31,939 nt of DNA from Elysia marginata (lineage: Eukaryota > Mollusca > Gastropoda > Plakobranchidae), in NCBI GenBank assembly GCA_019649035.1, contig BMAT01011146.1, positions 57,359-89,297 on the forward strand, written 5' to 3'. The position numbers and the translations under genes were made by a program. This document shows, in pieces, positions 8,801-23,800 of this stretch. The notes beneath the pieces are model-generated. The model saw only the letters and a list, made by a program, of their open reading frames with translations. It made no database searches and was not told where the DNA came from. Positions within the stretch are counted from its first letter, which is position 1; each line of letters begins with the position of its first letter.

Positions 8801-11800
8801 AAAATTTTGTAAAATATATCCTTTCAATTATGAAGAGAAGAAACAGGTAATGAAATTGATTAGAATTTTATCCAAAGGATACATTGTGGCTCATTGGTTT
8901 GAACTTCACACTTGTGATCCGACACCTGTTTGACCTCAACTAGATCTCATGTTTTAGTTGCTTAGGAAAGAAATATATCCGCATTTTCCTCAGTTTGACC
9001 ACCTGAAAGGCCTGTGGAAAAAATGGGTAAATTCGTCCAGAAAAACTCTCTATTTTGTTGTAGAGATTAGGCCTACATTCAAGTACACATTTAGAAAGTT
9101 TTGCATCATTTTTTTTCAAATGTAGGAGGAGTAGGCTTTTGAAATAGCAATTTTTTTCGGGGGAGGGGAGAATCCAATGTGGCAGCATTGCCATGGCAAC
9201 CATAATGTAAAAGAGAAAAATTAATATTGATTCCTGCATATTTAGTGTTGCTGAAAGAGATGGCGTAAAATAAATGTAGCTAAACCTTGAAATATAGAAA
9301 AAAGGGTCCCAGGACCCCCCCCCCCCCTCACTTGAGCATATGCAGCTTAGGGTAGCTTAGGGGCTGTCAAACCAAGGACATGGCCATTTCAATTCAACAT
9401 CTACACAGTAAGGTACAGTTTATCGCTTACCAACCCTGCAACTGCACTTTTTTGCTCACCTATGTCACGAACATAACTAAAGTAAAATTGCATGTGACTC
9501 AGAAAACGAATTTTAAAGGGCCATAAATCACAATCTGCTGACATTTTCTTATTTGTGCTATGTTCGGCTGTAGTCAAAAAATATTATTGCTTTGATTTGA
9601 AATAGTTCTTCATCAAATGCTAACTAAATTTGTTTTCTAATATTTTTTTCCTGCAGGTTACCAAGAGCATGTTTACAGAAACAGTGGGCTTGTGGAAGCC
9701 TGTATGAGTTCATGTCACATGTATGCAAGGAAAATCTCAGCAATCTCTGGATACAAGCTCACAACACTCTGACAAATGCAAAACTTAACCAAAGTCCTCA
9801 TGATACAAATCTATCAGTGAGTCATTCGGAACAGTCTCTTCAATGCCTATAGTCATCAGATAACTAGTAAAATATATGAAGAGGTTAAATACTTTTTAAC
9901 GTTACCATTGCCAAAGGAATTATTGTAATGAGCTTCAGTGAGTGACTAGTTAGAAGTTTTTGTTTTCTTTACCTGACCTAAAAGTGTATTTTTGAGCAGG
10001 TGAGGTGAAATAAACCATGACTAGAGGTTTTTAATTAATGGAAAACATGTAAATGTCATGTAATGCATCTACAGATTTTATCTTTTTGGGGCCTTTCTGA
10101 AAACAGGTCTTAAAAGGCAACCTATGTCTAATCCAACCTGCTTGCCTTGCTTTGTTTTTTACGTTAATGACTCTCAAATAAGAATAAAGTTATTGTGTAA
10201 TTTTAACAGAAGCAATTGTTAAAGCTTAATTTTTATTACCTGCAAAGCTGATATTGTCAAGTCAGGGCACAAAACTGTCCACAGTGCTGAGTTGCATATT
10301 TGATGTTTTAAAATAGGAAACTGATGGAGATGATATATTTGCCCTCCCTCCTTTTCTTAATGGGGAAAAATCAATACCTAAACAGTTGCAGAAATCATCA
10401 GGGTCTTTGAAAGTTTAGAAACAAGAAGTTATTAAGTAATTTTTTCTATGCATGAAGACACACAGATCTTTCAATGGCAGTCTCTTCTTCAAAAAGTAAG
10501 ATGTGCTGCCATTGGCTTGAGAAATATCGCCCATTTAGACTTAATTAATAGTATTTGCAAACACCATGGAAAACAAGATTTGAGTGGACTAATATTGAAA
10601 GGCGCCAAAAAAAAAAACCATTACAAAAAAAAACTAATAGAAATGAAAGATGAAAACTCAATTTTGATTTTTAAAACAAGGTAATAATATAATACTTTTT
10701 TTCAGCATGTTGTTGTGATGTCTTATACATTTGCTCTTTACTGATTGTTCTTTTAAAATCTAGTCACTCTTTTATAATTTTGATGAGGTTTATACAACAC
10801 ATAATTATTATGTCTTTAGTTGTAAACCATTAACTTTGTGTATGGTGGGAATCTTGTCATTTCACAAAAAAAAGAAACTCTCATAAAGAGGAAGATTGCA
10901 TTTATTTAAATTCTACCTTTTGTAAAAAATCTTCTTTTCTTTAACTTGCCCAAACTTTTATGTCCTCAGTTTACAGAACTTATACGAAAGTATTTGTATC
11001 GCCTAAATCCTGGCGTGTACATCAAACTTTCAACATCATCAAAAGAAGGGGAGCAACAATCATGTAAAGGGACTGGTATTCGAAGCAATAGCGTTGTAGA
11101 CAACACAGAGAAATTTTATCCTGGAGGGAACAGCAAAAGTAGTAGAGTGATTCCAAATCGCACATCTAGTTTTTACACCACAGCAGATGCCAACATGTGT
11201 CATGGCTTAGTTCCTATAGACTTTGTAATTGAGACCGACGAATGTTTCTTTCTGGTTCAGCCATATTTCCACTACTCATTGAGAGACTCAGTAATGTTCA
11301 GCCCTACCATTTTGGAGACCAGCTATGCCAAGTCTCTATTTATTGTCTACCAGCTTTTGCATACTATGCATTCATTGCACAACATAGGCCTTTGCATGGG
11401 TGACCTACGGCTAACTGATATTCTAATGGACAAAAACATGTGGCTCCACATAACAAGCCCACGTCTCAGCGTCTTGAGAAGTAAGAATTCAGATTTGAAC
11501 AGTCCAGGGGCGGACTCTGGTTCTATGTACCTCACGGCCAACTCACCAGATGGTATTCCTCCATCAAACTCATTTCTATACAACTCAGCACAATCTTCAA
11601 GGCAGCAGGTATGAACTTACAAAAGAACAGAATATTAAATTTTCAGACTGTTTTTTGTCTTTTTTTCCCTTTAACGTTTGCCTCAAAGCTTTGGCAATAC
11701 AGATTCCTTTGTTTTTCTCCTTAACTTTGATGTATATTGTTTTTTTTTTTCAAGATTTTTTTACAATAATAATATGATGTGTGTCCTAAGTTACTAATGC

Positions 11801-14800
11801 AATTATAGTTAAAGTAATAACCTGCAATAAAAATTAATATTTATAACAAAGGAAATGAGAATAAGCTCAATAAATTTTTAATAATGATAAAACAAAACCG
11901 TTGAAAAATATATGTGATGTGAAGCTTTGCCCTCAAATTGTCAAATAATATATTAGAATGTAAGTAGTATGTTTCAGGATTAGCGCTGCAACATTTCTCA
12001 TTGCTGCTTTTTTAACCCACAAAAATGCAGAGGTTTGAGTGTGAAGAATTTACAAATACTGCATCAAGCCAATCAGTAGCCTCTGGGTCTCCCGGCTTCA
12101 GGGGTAGCCTTGATTTCAACTCAATTTTTCACACCCTCTTCATACCAGATGACTATGGATGGGCAACTAACCTCTCAGAACATTAATCAACAAATAAAAG
12201 AAAAAAGTTCCCCTATCTGTGATTACTGACCTGCTGCTGATTTATAATGAATACTTCTAGCCTTAGGGTCCATAAGGGGAAGGGACTGACGGGGTGGACA
12301 GAGAAATGGCAATTTTTGCATGTCTATAATGAAGGATCTGGCATGCATGGGATAGTTGTGGGTAGGATGTGTATTTGGTAGACCGTAGTTGCAAACAGTT
12401 TCCAAGCAAGTGGAGTTTCATAACCCCACCCAGAAGACCCCATGCGCTCATACAAGTAAAGGGAGTGTTGACCACACTAGATGTCAATGCCTGTGATTAT
12501 TTGAACTGTGACGTGTTCGCCACCTATCATATTTGTAATTTTGTATACAGGTCCAGCCTCGAGTCAATCAGGGTTATGAACGTTCTCCCCTATCTATCCA
12601 AAGTGAAATAATAAAATTTTCCCACTGTGCCAGCATGCTCTAAAGAGAGCGGGAAATGGGGTGAAGGGTTAAGAGGCAGTGCTTGACTTGGAGTGCGTTC
12701 AACTGATTGCATGAATTTGCTAGTAGACTGTTACATTTCAAGGGGCTTTGGACTGATCTGCAAATATTGGACAAGGCGGATTGCTGATCAAAAGTACTTG
12801 ATCAATGAAGATGCTGACCTCTGAGCAAGTGTTACTGCTACCATAGTGTAAATAAAAAAAAATTGGAGGGGTGCAATAGGTTGACGGAAGAAAAAAATGT
12901 GTTTTCAGAAACACAAATTTATAATGCAATTATAAGAAGAAATAAGACCAATGCCGGGAAATTTAGAGGAAATGCTGTTAACCTTAGAACACTCTACTGC
13001 AATGCCTCAGCCACACACAACTTTTCACATCTATATACTTGTGCCAGGCTGAAGCCAGCTGCTGGTTTACAGGTTGAACGCTAAAGCTCAAATTTCCTCT
13101 AGTTATATTTCAGTTAAAAATGGTTGAATAAAAAAAATTTATGGGGCACATAGTACAACGCTTTTTTGTAATAATACACTCATATTATACTTGTCCACCC
13201 TTTGCAATCTTTTGCATTACAGTCTAAATTGTATTCTCATTTTGCACCACATTAATTTTTTTCCCTCATGTCTTAAAGGTCTGTGATAACCTCACCAACA
13301 ACGAGCGCATTTTGCAAGCAGCAACAGATTTCATGAAAGCCGAAAAATTTAAGAACTATGAAATTGCCATGCTCGACCAGATTGTGTCAGCGTGGGTGCA
13401 TCGTGACATCAATAACTTTCAGTACCTGATGATTCTCAACCATCTTGCTGGTCGCAAGATGGGCGACCCCAATAACCACCCAGTTCTTCCCTGGGTCTTG
13501 GACTTTTCTGCTCCTGATTCTGGCTATCGAGACTTATCCAAATCAAAATTTAGGCTCAACAAAGGTGACGGCCAGCTGGATTTTACTTACTCTGGCATGG
13601 CTGAGGTGGCAGACGAAGGTGGTCATGTTCCGCACCATGTATCAGACATTTTGTCAGACATAACGTATTATGTTTACAAAGCGCGAAGAACACCCAAATC
13701 CATCCTCTGTGCTCATGTGAGATCCAATTGGGTTCCCCATGAATATCCTCTCAGTATGCAGAGGCTTCAAGAATGGACACCAGATGAATGCATTCCAGAA
13801 TTTTTCATTGATCCAACCATCTTTAACTCAATCCACGAGGATCTCGCAGATCTGGAAATCCCTCCATGGAGTAAAAACACAGTAGACTTTGTTATACAGC
13901 ACCTGGCAGCTTTAGAAAGTGATCATGTTTCAAAAAACCTTCACTACTGGATAGATCTTACATTTGGCTGCAAGGTGAGGCTTACTCTCTCCGTATATAT
14001 GTAAAATAATCTTAGCTAGTGGTTTTCATAACTTTGTTTTTAACGTAATTCAGCCTTTATGGGAGGTAGTGAATTTATAACCTTCTAATTTTGGAATTCT
14101 TTATTTCTCTTTCAAGTTTCAACATGTAATAATAATAATAATAAGTGGCAAGAGACAATCATAGACATGTGGTTGTCAATTTATCAAGTCTGTCAACTTA
14201 GGCGGTATTACTGATGCGATTGATCTTTATAACCACAGCTTGGATTAGAAATTTTAAGTTATTGAAAGAGGTGGAAATGCCACTGTGTTGGAAAGATATC
14301 TGATATTTTTTAATCAAATGCCAAAATTATTAAATTAATCAAATGGGAATCAGAAGGAAAAGTTTGTTTGCTACTTAACAGAAACAAAAAGGAATGCATT
14401 TTTACAGGTTTACGACACAACCACCTGTCCATCATAACCATAATCATCATTGATCTTCAATGGTGATCTTGGGCAGGTTTGACTGTAAATGTATTTTAAC
14501 TCTCAGAGATCCAACCATTTCGGACAATTTGTCAGAATTTTAAGTCTTATTCTCTTTCTTTTGTCTATTCTTTTTTTGTACTAATGAGCATATTTTTTTT
14601 TAATAATATGGTTAAACCATTTTTTCCAATAGAAAGTTACCAAACCTCAGATAAAAAAATGTAAAAATGTACGCTCATAACCAAGTTTATGGTTATCAGA
14701 AAATTAATGTGAATTTTGCTATAGTTTTCATTCTGAGGATTAAACATCTCTAATGATTTTGATAACTTGGTTTTCAAAAAGAGTTTATTCCATAGAGGGC

Positions 14801-17800
14801 CTGAATATTGAAAACTTTTTTTTATTGAATTGGAAAACTGTAATTGCCATGTATTTTTAAAAAAAGAAGGGCATTTGATGACCACAAGCTGAGATGAGGT
14901 TTGTAATAATAATAATATTAATGGTGATGCTAATAATAATAATAAAGTATAAATAACAATAATAAACTATATAGTTTTTATCTTCAATACTTTGAGATGG
15001 GTTGAAGAAGGGGTGGAGGGGGGGGGAGAGAGAATCTTTGGTGAGAGGTATCTCGAAAATATTTACTACTTTTATTTTTGACAACTAGCTTAGTGGAACA
15101 GAGGCTATCAAGGCCAAAAATGTGCACCTCCATCTGGTAGACTGCCACAAACACCTGACGAGTCACGGCATTGTACAGCTGTTTCAAGAACCACACCCAC
15201 CACGTGTTCCTAGCTCTCACAGTCAAATTATGTTGCCTCGAGTCTTGCGAGGACTGCTCACCTCCCAGGTAGATCATTATTTTTTTCAGAGGTTTGAGTC
15301 ACATTTTCCATTTCACTTGTTTAGTTGAACGGATAACTTACAGGTTTTGATATAAGATGCAGCAGGTCTTAAATAAGGTTTCTATTTTAATTCCAGTGAG
15401 AAATTTGTGTAAGACAGAGTTCTTAAATGGATGCATTGATAATAAACACACTACTACAGTGTGTATGTATTATTAATACTAATCTTTCTATAGCCTTCAT
15501 ACATTTTTACAACAATATTAAACATTCTACATTGTTCATACATAAAATACAGTAGAAGCAATGACAAAACAGCATTGCATGATTTATGGTGAAAAACCTA
15601 CGTGAATGTGAATTGGGACTTATTTTCTGCTTTTAGCGTCATCCTGTTGGTTTTCCTGACCCTGAAGCAAGTCAGCACGGTGGAGAGATGAGGTAAAGTA
15701 ATCAATAGATCTTTGATTTTGTCATCCACCTTTGTTAGGGTTGATCTCAGTTGGCTATATGTTTGCTTTAATAATAATGCCAAGTTTAGCATTGAGAGTA
15801 TATTTAAAAACAAACCAGTTTGTTGCCTTTTATTTTGTTTAAAAAAACTTCATTGAAAATAAATATAAAAGTACCATTAGAAGGGCTATTGAGCATAACT
15901 TTGAGCTTCATCGAACATGGTGTACTCTTTGTTTAAACATAGCAATGTAAGTGCTTCTACCTCCACATGTAATTGTTTTGTACACCATGTAGCATTTTTT
16001 TCATAATTTTTGCTTTCCAAATTTAAACTTTTTTTCCTTTCTCTTGCTTTGAAAATGTAAGTTTTAGTTAAAAAATAATTTCCGTCTCATTTCAGCGTTG
16101 ACAACTCTGAGGCTGAGCGAGTACTTCAATGCCCAATCTACATGCCCAAAAGCTACAATCCTCTAGAAGACCTGGAGAGGTGTGAGGCTTTATTAGGGTT
16201 CAAAGGGAAAGTTCTGCATTCATCTCTAGGCCATAACACTGTCAAGGTAAAATGTTTCTCAATTTTCATAATCACTGTTCCCTTTGCATTTGGTCTGATT
16301 GCATGATACAGCTTTTCATTATAACTGTTTATGCATATTACAAAAATACCAGGATGATATCTCAAATGTATACACAGGGTATACTTTAAGTCACATGGAG
16401 GGAAAACTATATGTTGATTGTTCTTTTGTTGCAAGTGCCACTGAGAGCAAGCCTGCAAATTATACCAATACCCTTTGTAAAGTTAAATACTGACAAACTA
16501 ATTCTTTGATGTTTTTTTTTTGCCTTCCTTAAAATGCCACAGACCATATTTTTTGTTTCGGTAACTTTGGGTTCAATATAAGGCAGACCACTGACTATCT
16601 TACCTTCTGTCTTTACCAGCGCACTGAGCCAATTCAATACCAGGATGAAGGTGTTGCAGAGGATATGGTTACACTGCTTTGCCTTGTCTGTGAAATGTGT
16701 CTTGACTCTCGCCTCCGCATGCAAGACACTAGCCCTACTCTGTGGACTAGAGTGAAGATGATACGCAGAGCGGGAGCCCCAAATTTCAGCAACATTCAGA
16801 GGTTTGAATTTTGTTTTCATTAAAATAATGAGGCTTTGTTTCTGGCATGGTTTTTGGTAGATGCTTGAGGTTTGTTTTTGCTCAAATTAGATGCTTTCTA
16901 TGCTCCCGATATTTCAAAATTAATACACATCTTGTCTTTACCTCTTGGGTTCTGTTTGACTTGTATAGGTTTCACCTCTCTTCTCCCTCTCCTTTTCACT
17001 ACATTATGTTATTTCATCCCCCCCCCACACACCTATCCTCAGGCCTTTTCAGAAGTTTGTCACAGACATGTTTGATTCATTGGTTGTTGGTCTGGACAAA
17101 AAGTTCAGCTTCTCTCCAATTTTCCCCGATGGCAGCCCAACTCCAAACCCTGCACTACTCATTCAAACCTACTCAGACCTGATTCCATTCCCTCCATACT
17201 TTGGAGAGCTCTACAAGTGTCTGAACCAGATACAGGGCAAGTCCCAAGAGGTGGACAGGCTCAGAAGAAGTATGGTGCCCCTTCATGAGAAGTTAGTGAA
17301 GATCAAGCAGCTAGAAAGAGAAAAGGTAAGTTTGATAATCATGAAAAGCAGCACTGCTTCAAGTCCCCTGAAACCTTGTTAAGTGAAGGCCATGGCTTCA
17401 AAAATTTTTGACTTTAATGTAAAGCTGACTTTTACCATAAAAAAACATAAATAAATGCAAAATGAAATTTACCAAAAGGGGTTGACCATCAAAGGCTTTT
17501 GCTCGCCAATACTTTTAGATATTGGCTTACTCACTGTTGTAGCCTGACGGTGTCCTTGACATTTTTTGTGTGCTTTTTTTAAGGTTCCAATCATGGAAGC
17601 TTTTCTGTGGAACCAGCAAGACTACCTTGGAGCAGAGGGCATGGGCCTGGTGCTGCCTTACATTCAGGACTTGTTACGCAACGAGTACACCACTGTCCAG
17701 GCTGCCTGGGCTCTCTTCGATGTGACCACCAAAGAACTTGGTCCAGTTGAGTCCAGCAAACAGTTCCTTCCTGTGTTGACTGCCCTCTTTTCAGGCGAGG

Positions 17801-20800
17801 TGTCTACAGCAAAGCACATCAAGTTGTACCATAGGTGAGGCCTCTGGGATAGAAAAATCTTGGTCAAGCTAAAACCCTATGGACTGTCCGGACTGTTTTA
17901 ATTTATAAAGGTCTTTTGTTTACATATAATCTTTAAAGGAAAAAACCAATTGAACCTGAGAAAAACAAAAAGGCCTGTTCATATATTTATTTTAATAAGT
18001 GGGCATCATTCGTTTATGCTTCTTTAAAAATGAGCATATTGGACTTGGCATAAGAAATTCCATATTGAATTAATAAGGGGATTTTGGAATTTTTATTCAA
18101 GAAATGTTAGTAAAACGACCCCATCATGCATTACTGGCAAAACAGTATAAAATTCCTAATGTTTTTATCAATTTGAGTTCTAAAACTTGACCATATTAAG
18201 CAAAAAAAAATAATTTTTGACTCAGACAAAATAGACTGATTCACACAGACTGTGCCTTTCTTTCACATGTGATATTCATTTGTACCCCTCCTCCAGGTCC
18301 TTTCTGATTCAGCTTATAGTTAGATTTGGGCTCAAAACATTCCTCTCGTATTTCTCAACTTTGCTGGTGGAAGCAGTGGCAGGCTACAAAGATTTCACGA
18401 TCAACAGCAGGTTCTACCCTGAAGAGTTACTTGAAGAGCTCGGTCCTGTTGAAGATTTGATGGAATCCTCCCCCAAGCATGAGTCAAAAGTGGCCAGCAC
18501 CGATAGTGATACAAGTGATCAAAAAGGAAAGCTCCTGCCTGGTGTTGTGTTGACTACCAAGGAAGTCAAGGAAACAAATATAAAGCACCAAGCACACCCT
18601 GACAGCAGAGAAGCTGCTGAGGAAGATGGAGATTTGAATGATACTATTGTTGATGGTAGCCACATCCTGCTTGAGGATTTAAGAGATGGGCTAAATAATG
18701 ACATTGAAGAGGAAGAAGAGGAGGATGAGGGAGATGAAGATGATGACAATGACAGCCACAGCAGTGACGAGGTTGTTGCTGCCCTGTATAACTTTGACAA
18801 AAGAAAGTCGTCAGGGAAAGATAGGGACAGTCTGGTGAGTGGCTCAGTCAGCAGTGCAGATCAGCATTCCATCCACAGCATCTCCATGCTCATACAAGAG
18901 AATAGAGGAGACTCCCCAAAGACACTTGGCAGTGTTGAAGGTGACACTGCAGACAGCTATCCAGAAGATGTTTCTGGTCTTGGGAGGTCTAGAAACAGCA
19001 GGAGCTCCATAGTCTCCAAGAACTCAACTCAGAGTGATGATAGTGAAGTGCAAGTTTCAAGTAAAGCTAAAGCTGATTCCTCACAAGCAAAGGGAATAGA
19101 TGAAATGGAAGGCTCGCCAATCTCATTCTCTGCTAAGAGTCAAGATAAAGATGAGCAGAATGAGAGGGCTAGCCTAGCAAAAGATATGAAGGACCAAAAG
19201 GATGTTTCAGAGAAAGTTCAGGTCTGTGTCACTGTCAGTGAAGAAAAAAGCAACACAGGTGAAGAGGATTCTAACGGTGAAAACAATTCAAGCAGCACCG
19301 TTTCTGAGGATCAAAGTAATGAGCAGCAAACAGAGAGACCTCGTGCTAGCTCTGATATGGTCCGCAGTGAGACAGAAGACCTTATGCTAAGCCTTTCAGC
19401 TAATGCCTCATCCTGCGCTAGCGGTGAATTTGGTGGTGACACAGGAGAGGTCGGGAGCGCAGGAGCCATACTGAACATTCGAGACATTGCAGCAGATTCT
19501 GTGAAATGGTTATGTCACAAACTTGGCCCAGCCTTGGCCTCCAAGTTTCTTACCCGGAACTTGGTGCGAATGATTGCCCTTTGTTATCTTGGCCAGGAGC
19601 AAATGCAGCTGATAGACAGGAATGGTGGGTAATATCTCTCCTCCTCTTCTTTTTTCTTCTCTTCTCTAACTCCTCTTGCTCAACTCTAACTTCTCTTAAA
19701 TTTTACCATATTCTCTAGGTCAACATATCCCTTTTTAAAACTTTTCCTCCCATTCTTTATTCTTTTAATACCATTACAGATCTTTCAATTAAAAAAGGAA
19801 CACCAAGAGTATCCTAAATGTGCCATTAAAAATACTTCAATAGGGCAACAAAACCAATTGTTTGAAACTTAATTAGGTTTTTATGGACTTTAGACAAAAG
19901 CCTTTTTGACATGTTAAGTTTGATGTTATGTCAGAGTTTGGGGCTGAATAAAATATTTGAGAACTTAAATTCTGCCACAGGATATTGGTGAAAAAATGAA
20001 TAAACTGAGCACATTGCAAATACAAAACTGATTTTCACAGATGATCATGTTTCGAAAATAAAAAGTTAAGTGGTCGCAAGTTTTGCAGAAACAAAAAAAA
20101 ATGACATTTTTAGTCATATTATGATTCTAATATGATTTCAAAACTTGTTAATCTTGTTCCAGTTATGCAGGCTTTGACAGTTACATGATTCTTTGGTTTT
20201 AAGAAAATTTGTTGCTATTTTGCTAGTTAGCAAAGAGAAGGAGTGTTTTTACTATCAATGTGAAATGTTGACAGACAGACAAAGAAATTCTTTCCTGCAA
20301 AACAACCTTTTCTCACAACCTTACATTCATGTTGTACTGTGAACATCTGACAATAACAAGTGGATACTTTATTTGAATGACTTCATGACAAAATGCATTA
20401 TATCCAATTTTCAAACATTTTGAGATTTTATGTAAAATCAACATTATTTTCATATTCTTTTTCATTTAGAGATATCACTTTCTCTATTTACCGCCATGTT
20501 GTAAATCTAACCACCACTTTTTTGAGATGAAAATACAAAGTTGAAGAAGAAAAATTCCACAGTTTTTGCCTATTTTTTTTCAGCTTTTTGAAAGTAGCTT
20601 ATAACTTGCTTTGTCAAGAAACACTTCATTTTTCTCCATGCTTTTTAAAAATTTTCTTTTTTTTTGTTTTTTTTTTTTAACAGAGGATACTACCATTAAG
20701 ACCTCTCGCCTGGTTGCTGGAGACAAGAATTCTAAGAAAGTGCTGGAGTGTATAGCTTTTGCTACAGTTCTGTATGGGGAACAAGTTGTTCTGATACAGT

Positions 20801-23800
20801 GTATGCCAATAATAATTGACATGGTAAATATCATTTGGATATCAGGTGTTTTAAAGGTTCTGTTTGTTTGTTGTTTTTTTTCTAATGAAATTACTCATAA
20901 TTATGCAATAATATCTATGAAAGGGTTTAAATTAAAGAAGTGATTAAAATAGTAAATTCCTGGGATTTTAAAGTTGTTACATATACAGATGTCTGGTTCT
21001 TTTTTTCAAGTTTGCTCAACTTAACAATTAATGAAGTTTACAATTTACAGTTAGGACATTTTAGGTGTTACCTATTTTTTTTTTTTTTGAAGAATAATGT
21101 GTAATGGCTCTAAAATTCCTTAGCCCTAAAATGACCTTTTTCTTGTTAAAGTTAAAAAAAATATACCAAAAAGATTTTTAATCTTTGATTTTCGAAAGAA
21201 AACTTACAATACTGTTAAGTAAGGGTGGCCATTTTCAGATGATATTTAGAGGGAAGACAAATGCTTTAACACTCGTTGAAGTTTAAATTGAAGGGCTGAA
21301 GAGGCAACAGTGCTTTAAAATTCTAAATACTTTTTCAATTGCACTTGCTGTGCCCATGCAACTGAAATTTGATTTAAAGTTTACAATAGAAATTGTTATA
21401 ACTACACAAATAAAAGTTAAAAATCAGGATCTCACTTAATATCAATTCAAATTTTTAAAAATAATCCTTCTCAGATTGTCTTAGCCCAGAAACGGCTGAC
21501 CATCAGATCCGAGGCAGGGGTGGTTGCAGCAATTGTCCTACTCACTTTTGTCATCCCATACCTCTCAGACACATGCCTGATGAACATCATAGAGGTAAAA
21601 ACAACAAAATAAAGCACAGCAGTTGGAGAAAAGTAATGAAGTCTTCAAGCCCACAAGCCAGCTACTTTTACTTTTATTGTTATGTAATAAAAATCATACA
21701 AATTGAAAAACTGAACATGTTTTTTTTTGTTCTTGTCTATTTAGCATTGTAAAGGTAAAAAAGAACAGCTATCAAATGGTTTTCTGGATCCTATTTGCAA
21801 TCCTACATGTCTCGACTTTACAGGTCCTTTTAAGTTTAATTTGCAAAATTAGAGATTAATTTGTATATATGTATACATTATGTAAAGTTTTGAATTAACT
21901 AATCTATTGGCATCTTTACTATTGTATATTTTCATTGGTATTTAACATCTGTTATGAAGGATGGATGATTCTAAATCTTAACTTGGCAAAGTTAGTTGCT
22001 GTGGAATTTATTCAAAATGAAAAAGTAACAATAGTGATACTAGAAAACTCTGAACTTTCTACCTTGCTCTACCCAAATTTTCCTAATGTATTTTAACATT
22101 AATTAACTTTGAACACTGATAAAGACAGCTCATGCTTTTTTGCCTAGTTAAAGTTTATGTGTAAATAGCTGTAGAAGATATTTATTCCCGAATTCGAAAA
22201 TTTGCCAGCTCAGGTTTTAAACTAAGAAATAGTTAAGAAAATATTTTTGTCCTTAGCAGATATTAAATCAGCTTTGAATGTATGAATAGTATGATTAACA
22301 CAAAAAACTTCCCCAAACCTAGCCAATTTCACCATTAGAATGATTTTTTGCATGCTGTTATTGTTGTAAACCAAAAAGCATAATTTCAGTCTAAATGGCT
22401 TATAAAATCCTATCTCTCAGGAGAGCGTTATCCAGAATTGTATCAACCCAGTCCTGGAGCTTGTCGGAAATGCAAAGGTCTGCTTCCCAGGTGGTGCTTT
22501 GTCTCGATTTGTCCTCTGTCACAAACTCATAGACCTACTCTACACTTTGGGACTACGCCTGGGTCTTGAAATGACCCGCAAATTTCTTACGCCCAGCATG
22601 GAAATGCTCTTCCAGACTTTCAGCAAAGTGCACAGTCCTTCAACTGCAAGTGCAAAAGGAGATCCAAAGGTCGTCCCCTCAAGACCCGTAGACTGCCTGA
22701 AATCTCATCAAGAAGGTAAGACTAGAAAAAACTTGATGGTGTAAAACATGTTTTGAACAATGCCACCAAGAAGTTTGTGACTCCAGTACCTTTGTACCTA
22801 CCTTCAAATTTTTCTTGTCGATTTTACAATTTCAGTAGCAATTTGTATGTTTGAATTAGACATTTGTCAGGAATTTGAAAATACTTGAGTACTAAGTCAT
22901 GTTGAAGTTGACCATGGTTAGTACTGTTATGATAACGTGAATGATTATTACGAAAGCTATTCTTGCATTTTACAATCTTTTCCACCTTTCTTTTGTTTGA
23001 TATGTCCAGAAAAGTTCAGCCCAAGCTCTGATGATACCTATCTGAATATCAAGCTTGATCAGTTCACTCATCAATACACCATTGGCTCGCCAATTGACCT
23101 GAATGCAAAATCTCCTCCAAGGAGCTTGCTGCCGAAAATTCACAGCCTAAGCACCCTAGGTCTGGTTGATGATAAAGGTAAGGTAATCAGGCACTTGTTC
23201 ATTTGCTTAACCCTGAGTTGGGAATTTTTAAGTTTAATATTTTTAAACTTTATGACTATGAGTCAAGGCTGAAATATTGCATTGAAAACAAAAAGAAATG
23301 TCTTGCAAATAGTCGTTTATAAGAAATTTCAATTTGACTTTGAGAAAACTCCCTTTAAAATTAGATTTAATCTTCATTTCTGTGATTGCCATTCTCAGAA
23401 AATTTTAGGAAGTCAAATGATTTTCAGGGTCTTTAATTGGTGAAGAAATTTGGAAAAGTTGGGAAATTGGGCTTGGCCGTTCTTGACCCCAAGCACTGAC
23501 TGCGAAAGTTGTAGAAAATTTGAGCAGATGACTAGTCCCCACCCATGTTCATTTTCTCTGTGTTTTAAATTTTAAGAAGTTATAAAATATTTCCTAATAA
23601 TGTCGATAATTTAATCCAATAGTTGATGGTTGGAGGCTGGGGAAATCGAATGCTCCAATTATAATCACCGTGAAATGAGAAAACAGCAACATATGACTCA
23701 TCTGGATTGAAAAAATATGTCCTGAAGGAGCAGTTGCACAATTTGTCAGAATTTTCCTAGTGGATGGTTTGTCAAAATGTGTCTGAGGAAAACACAAATT

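Larger units (their letters stand above)
8244..9656 (+). other. WDR81 intron 2
   Basis: AT-rich intron. A 93-codon open frame at 8569-8850 has no ATG start and resembles nothing I know, so it was not called. A poly-C run lies at 9315-9327. A tRNA-like string at about 8884-8940 may be a decayed SINE head. Confidence 0.7.

Noticed and set aside
8569-8850. 93-codon plus-strand open frame in intron 2
   Set aside because: No ATG at its start, no similarity to WDR81 at this position, and it would interrupt the phase-matched junction of exons 2 and 3.
10448-10684. 78-codon ATG open frame in intron 3
   Set aside because: No acceptor/donor pair of phase 0, Lys-rich low-complexity end, no counterpart in WDR81.
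12031-12186. Candidate extra WDR81 exon (begins [14 protein letters not shown])
   Set aside because: Exons 4 and 5 already join in phase 0, and no donor in a compatible phase was found before the stop.
15447-15465. Small hairpin ACACACT..AGTGTGT
   Set aside because: Seven-base stem in an AT-rich intron, with no conservation evidence or supporting context.
16407-16820. 137-codon minus-strand open frame
   Set aside because: It is a shadow of exon 9 on the opposite strand; the plus-strand frame is the conserved one.
18519-18800. Serine-rich minus-strand frame
   Set aside because: It is the reverse complement of the acidic tract of exon 12.
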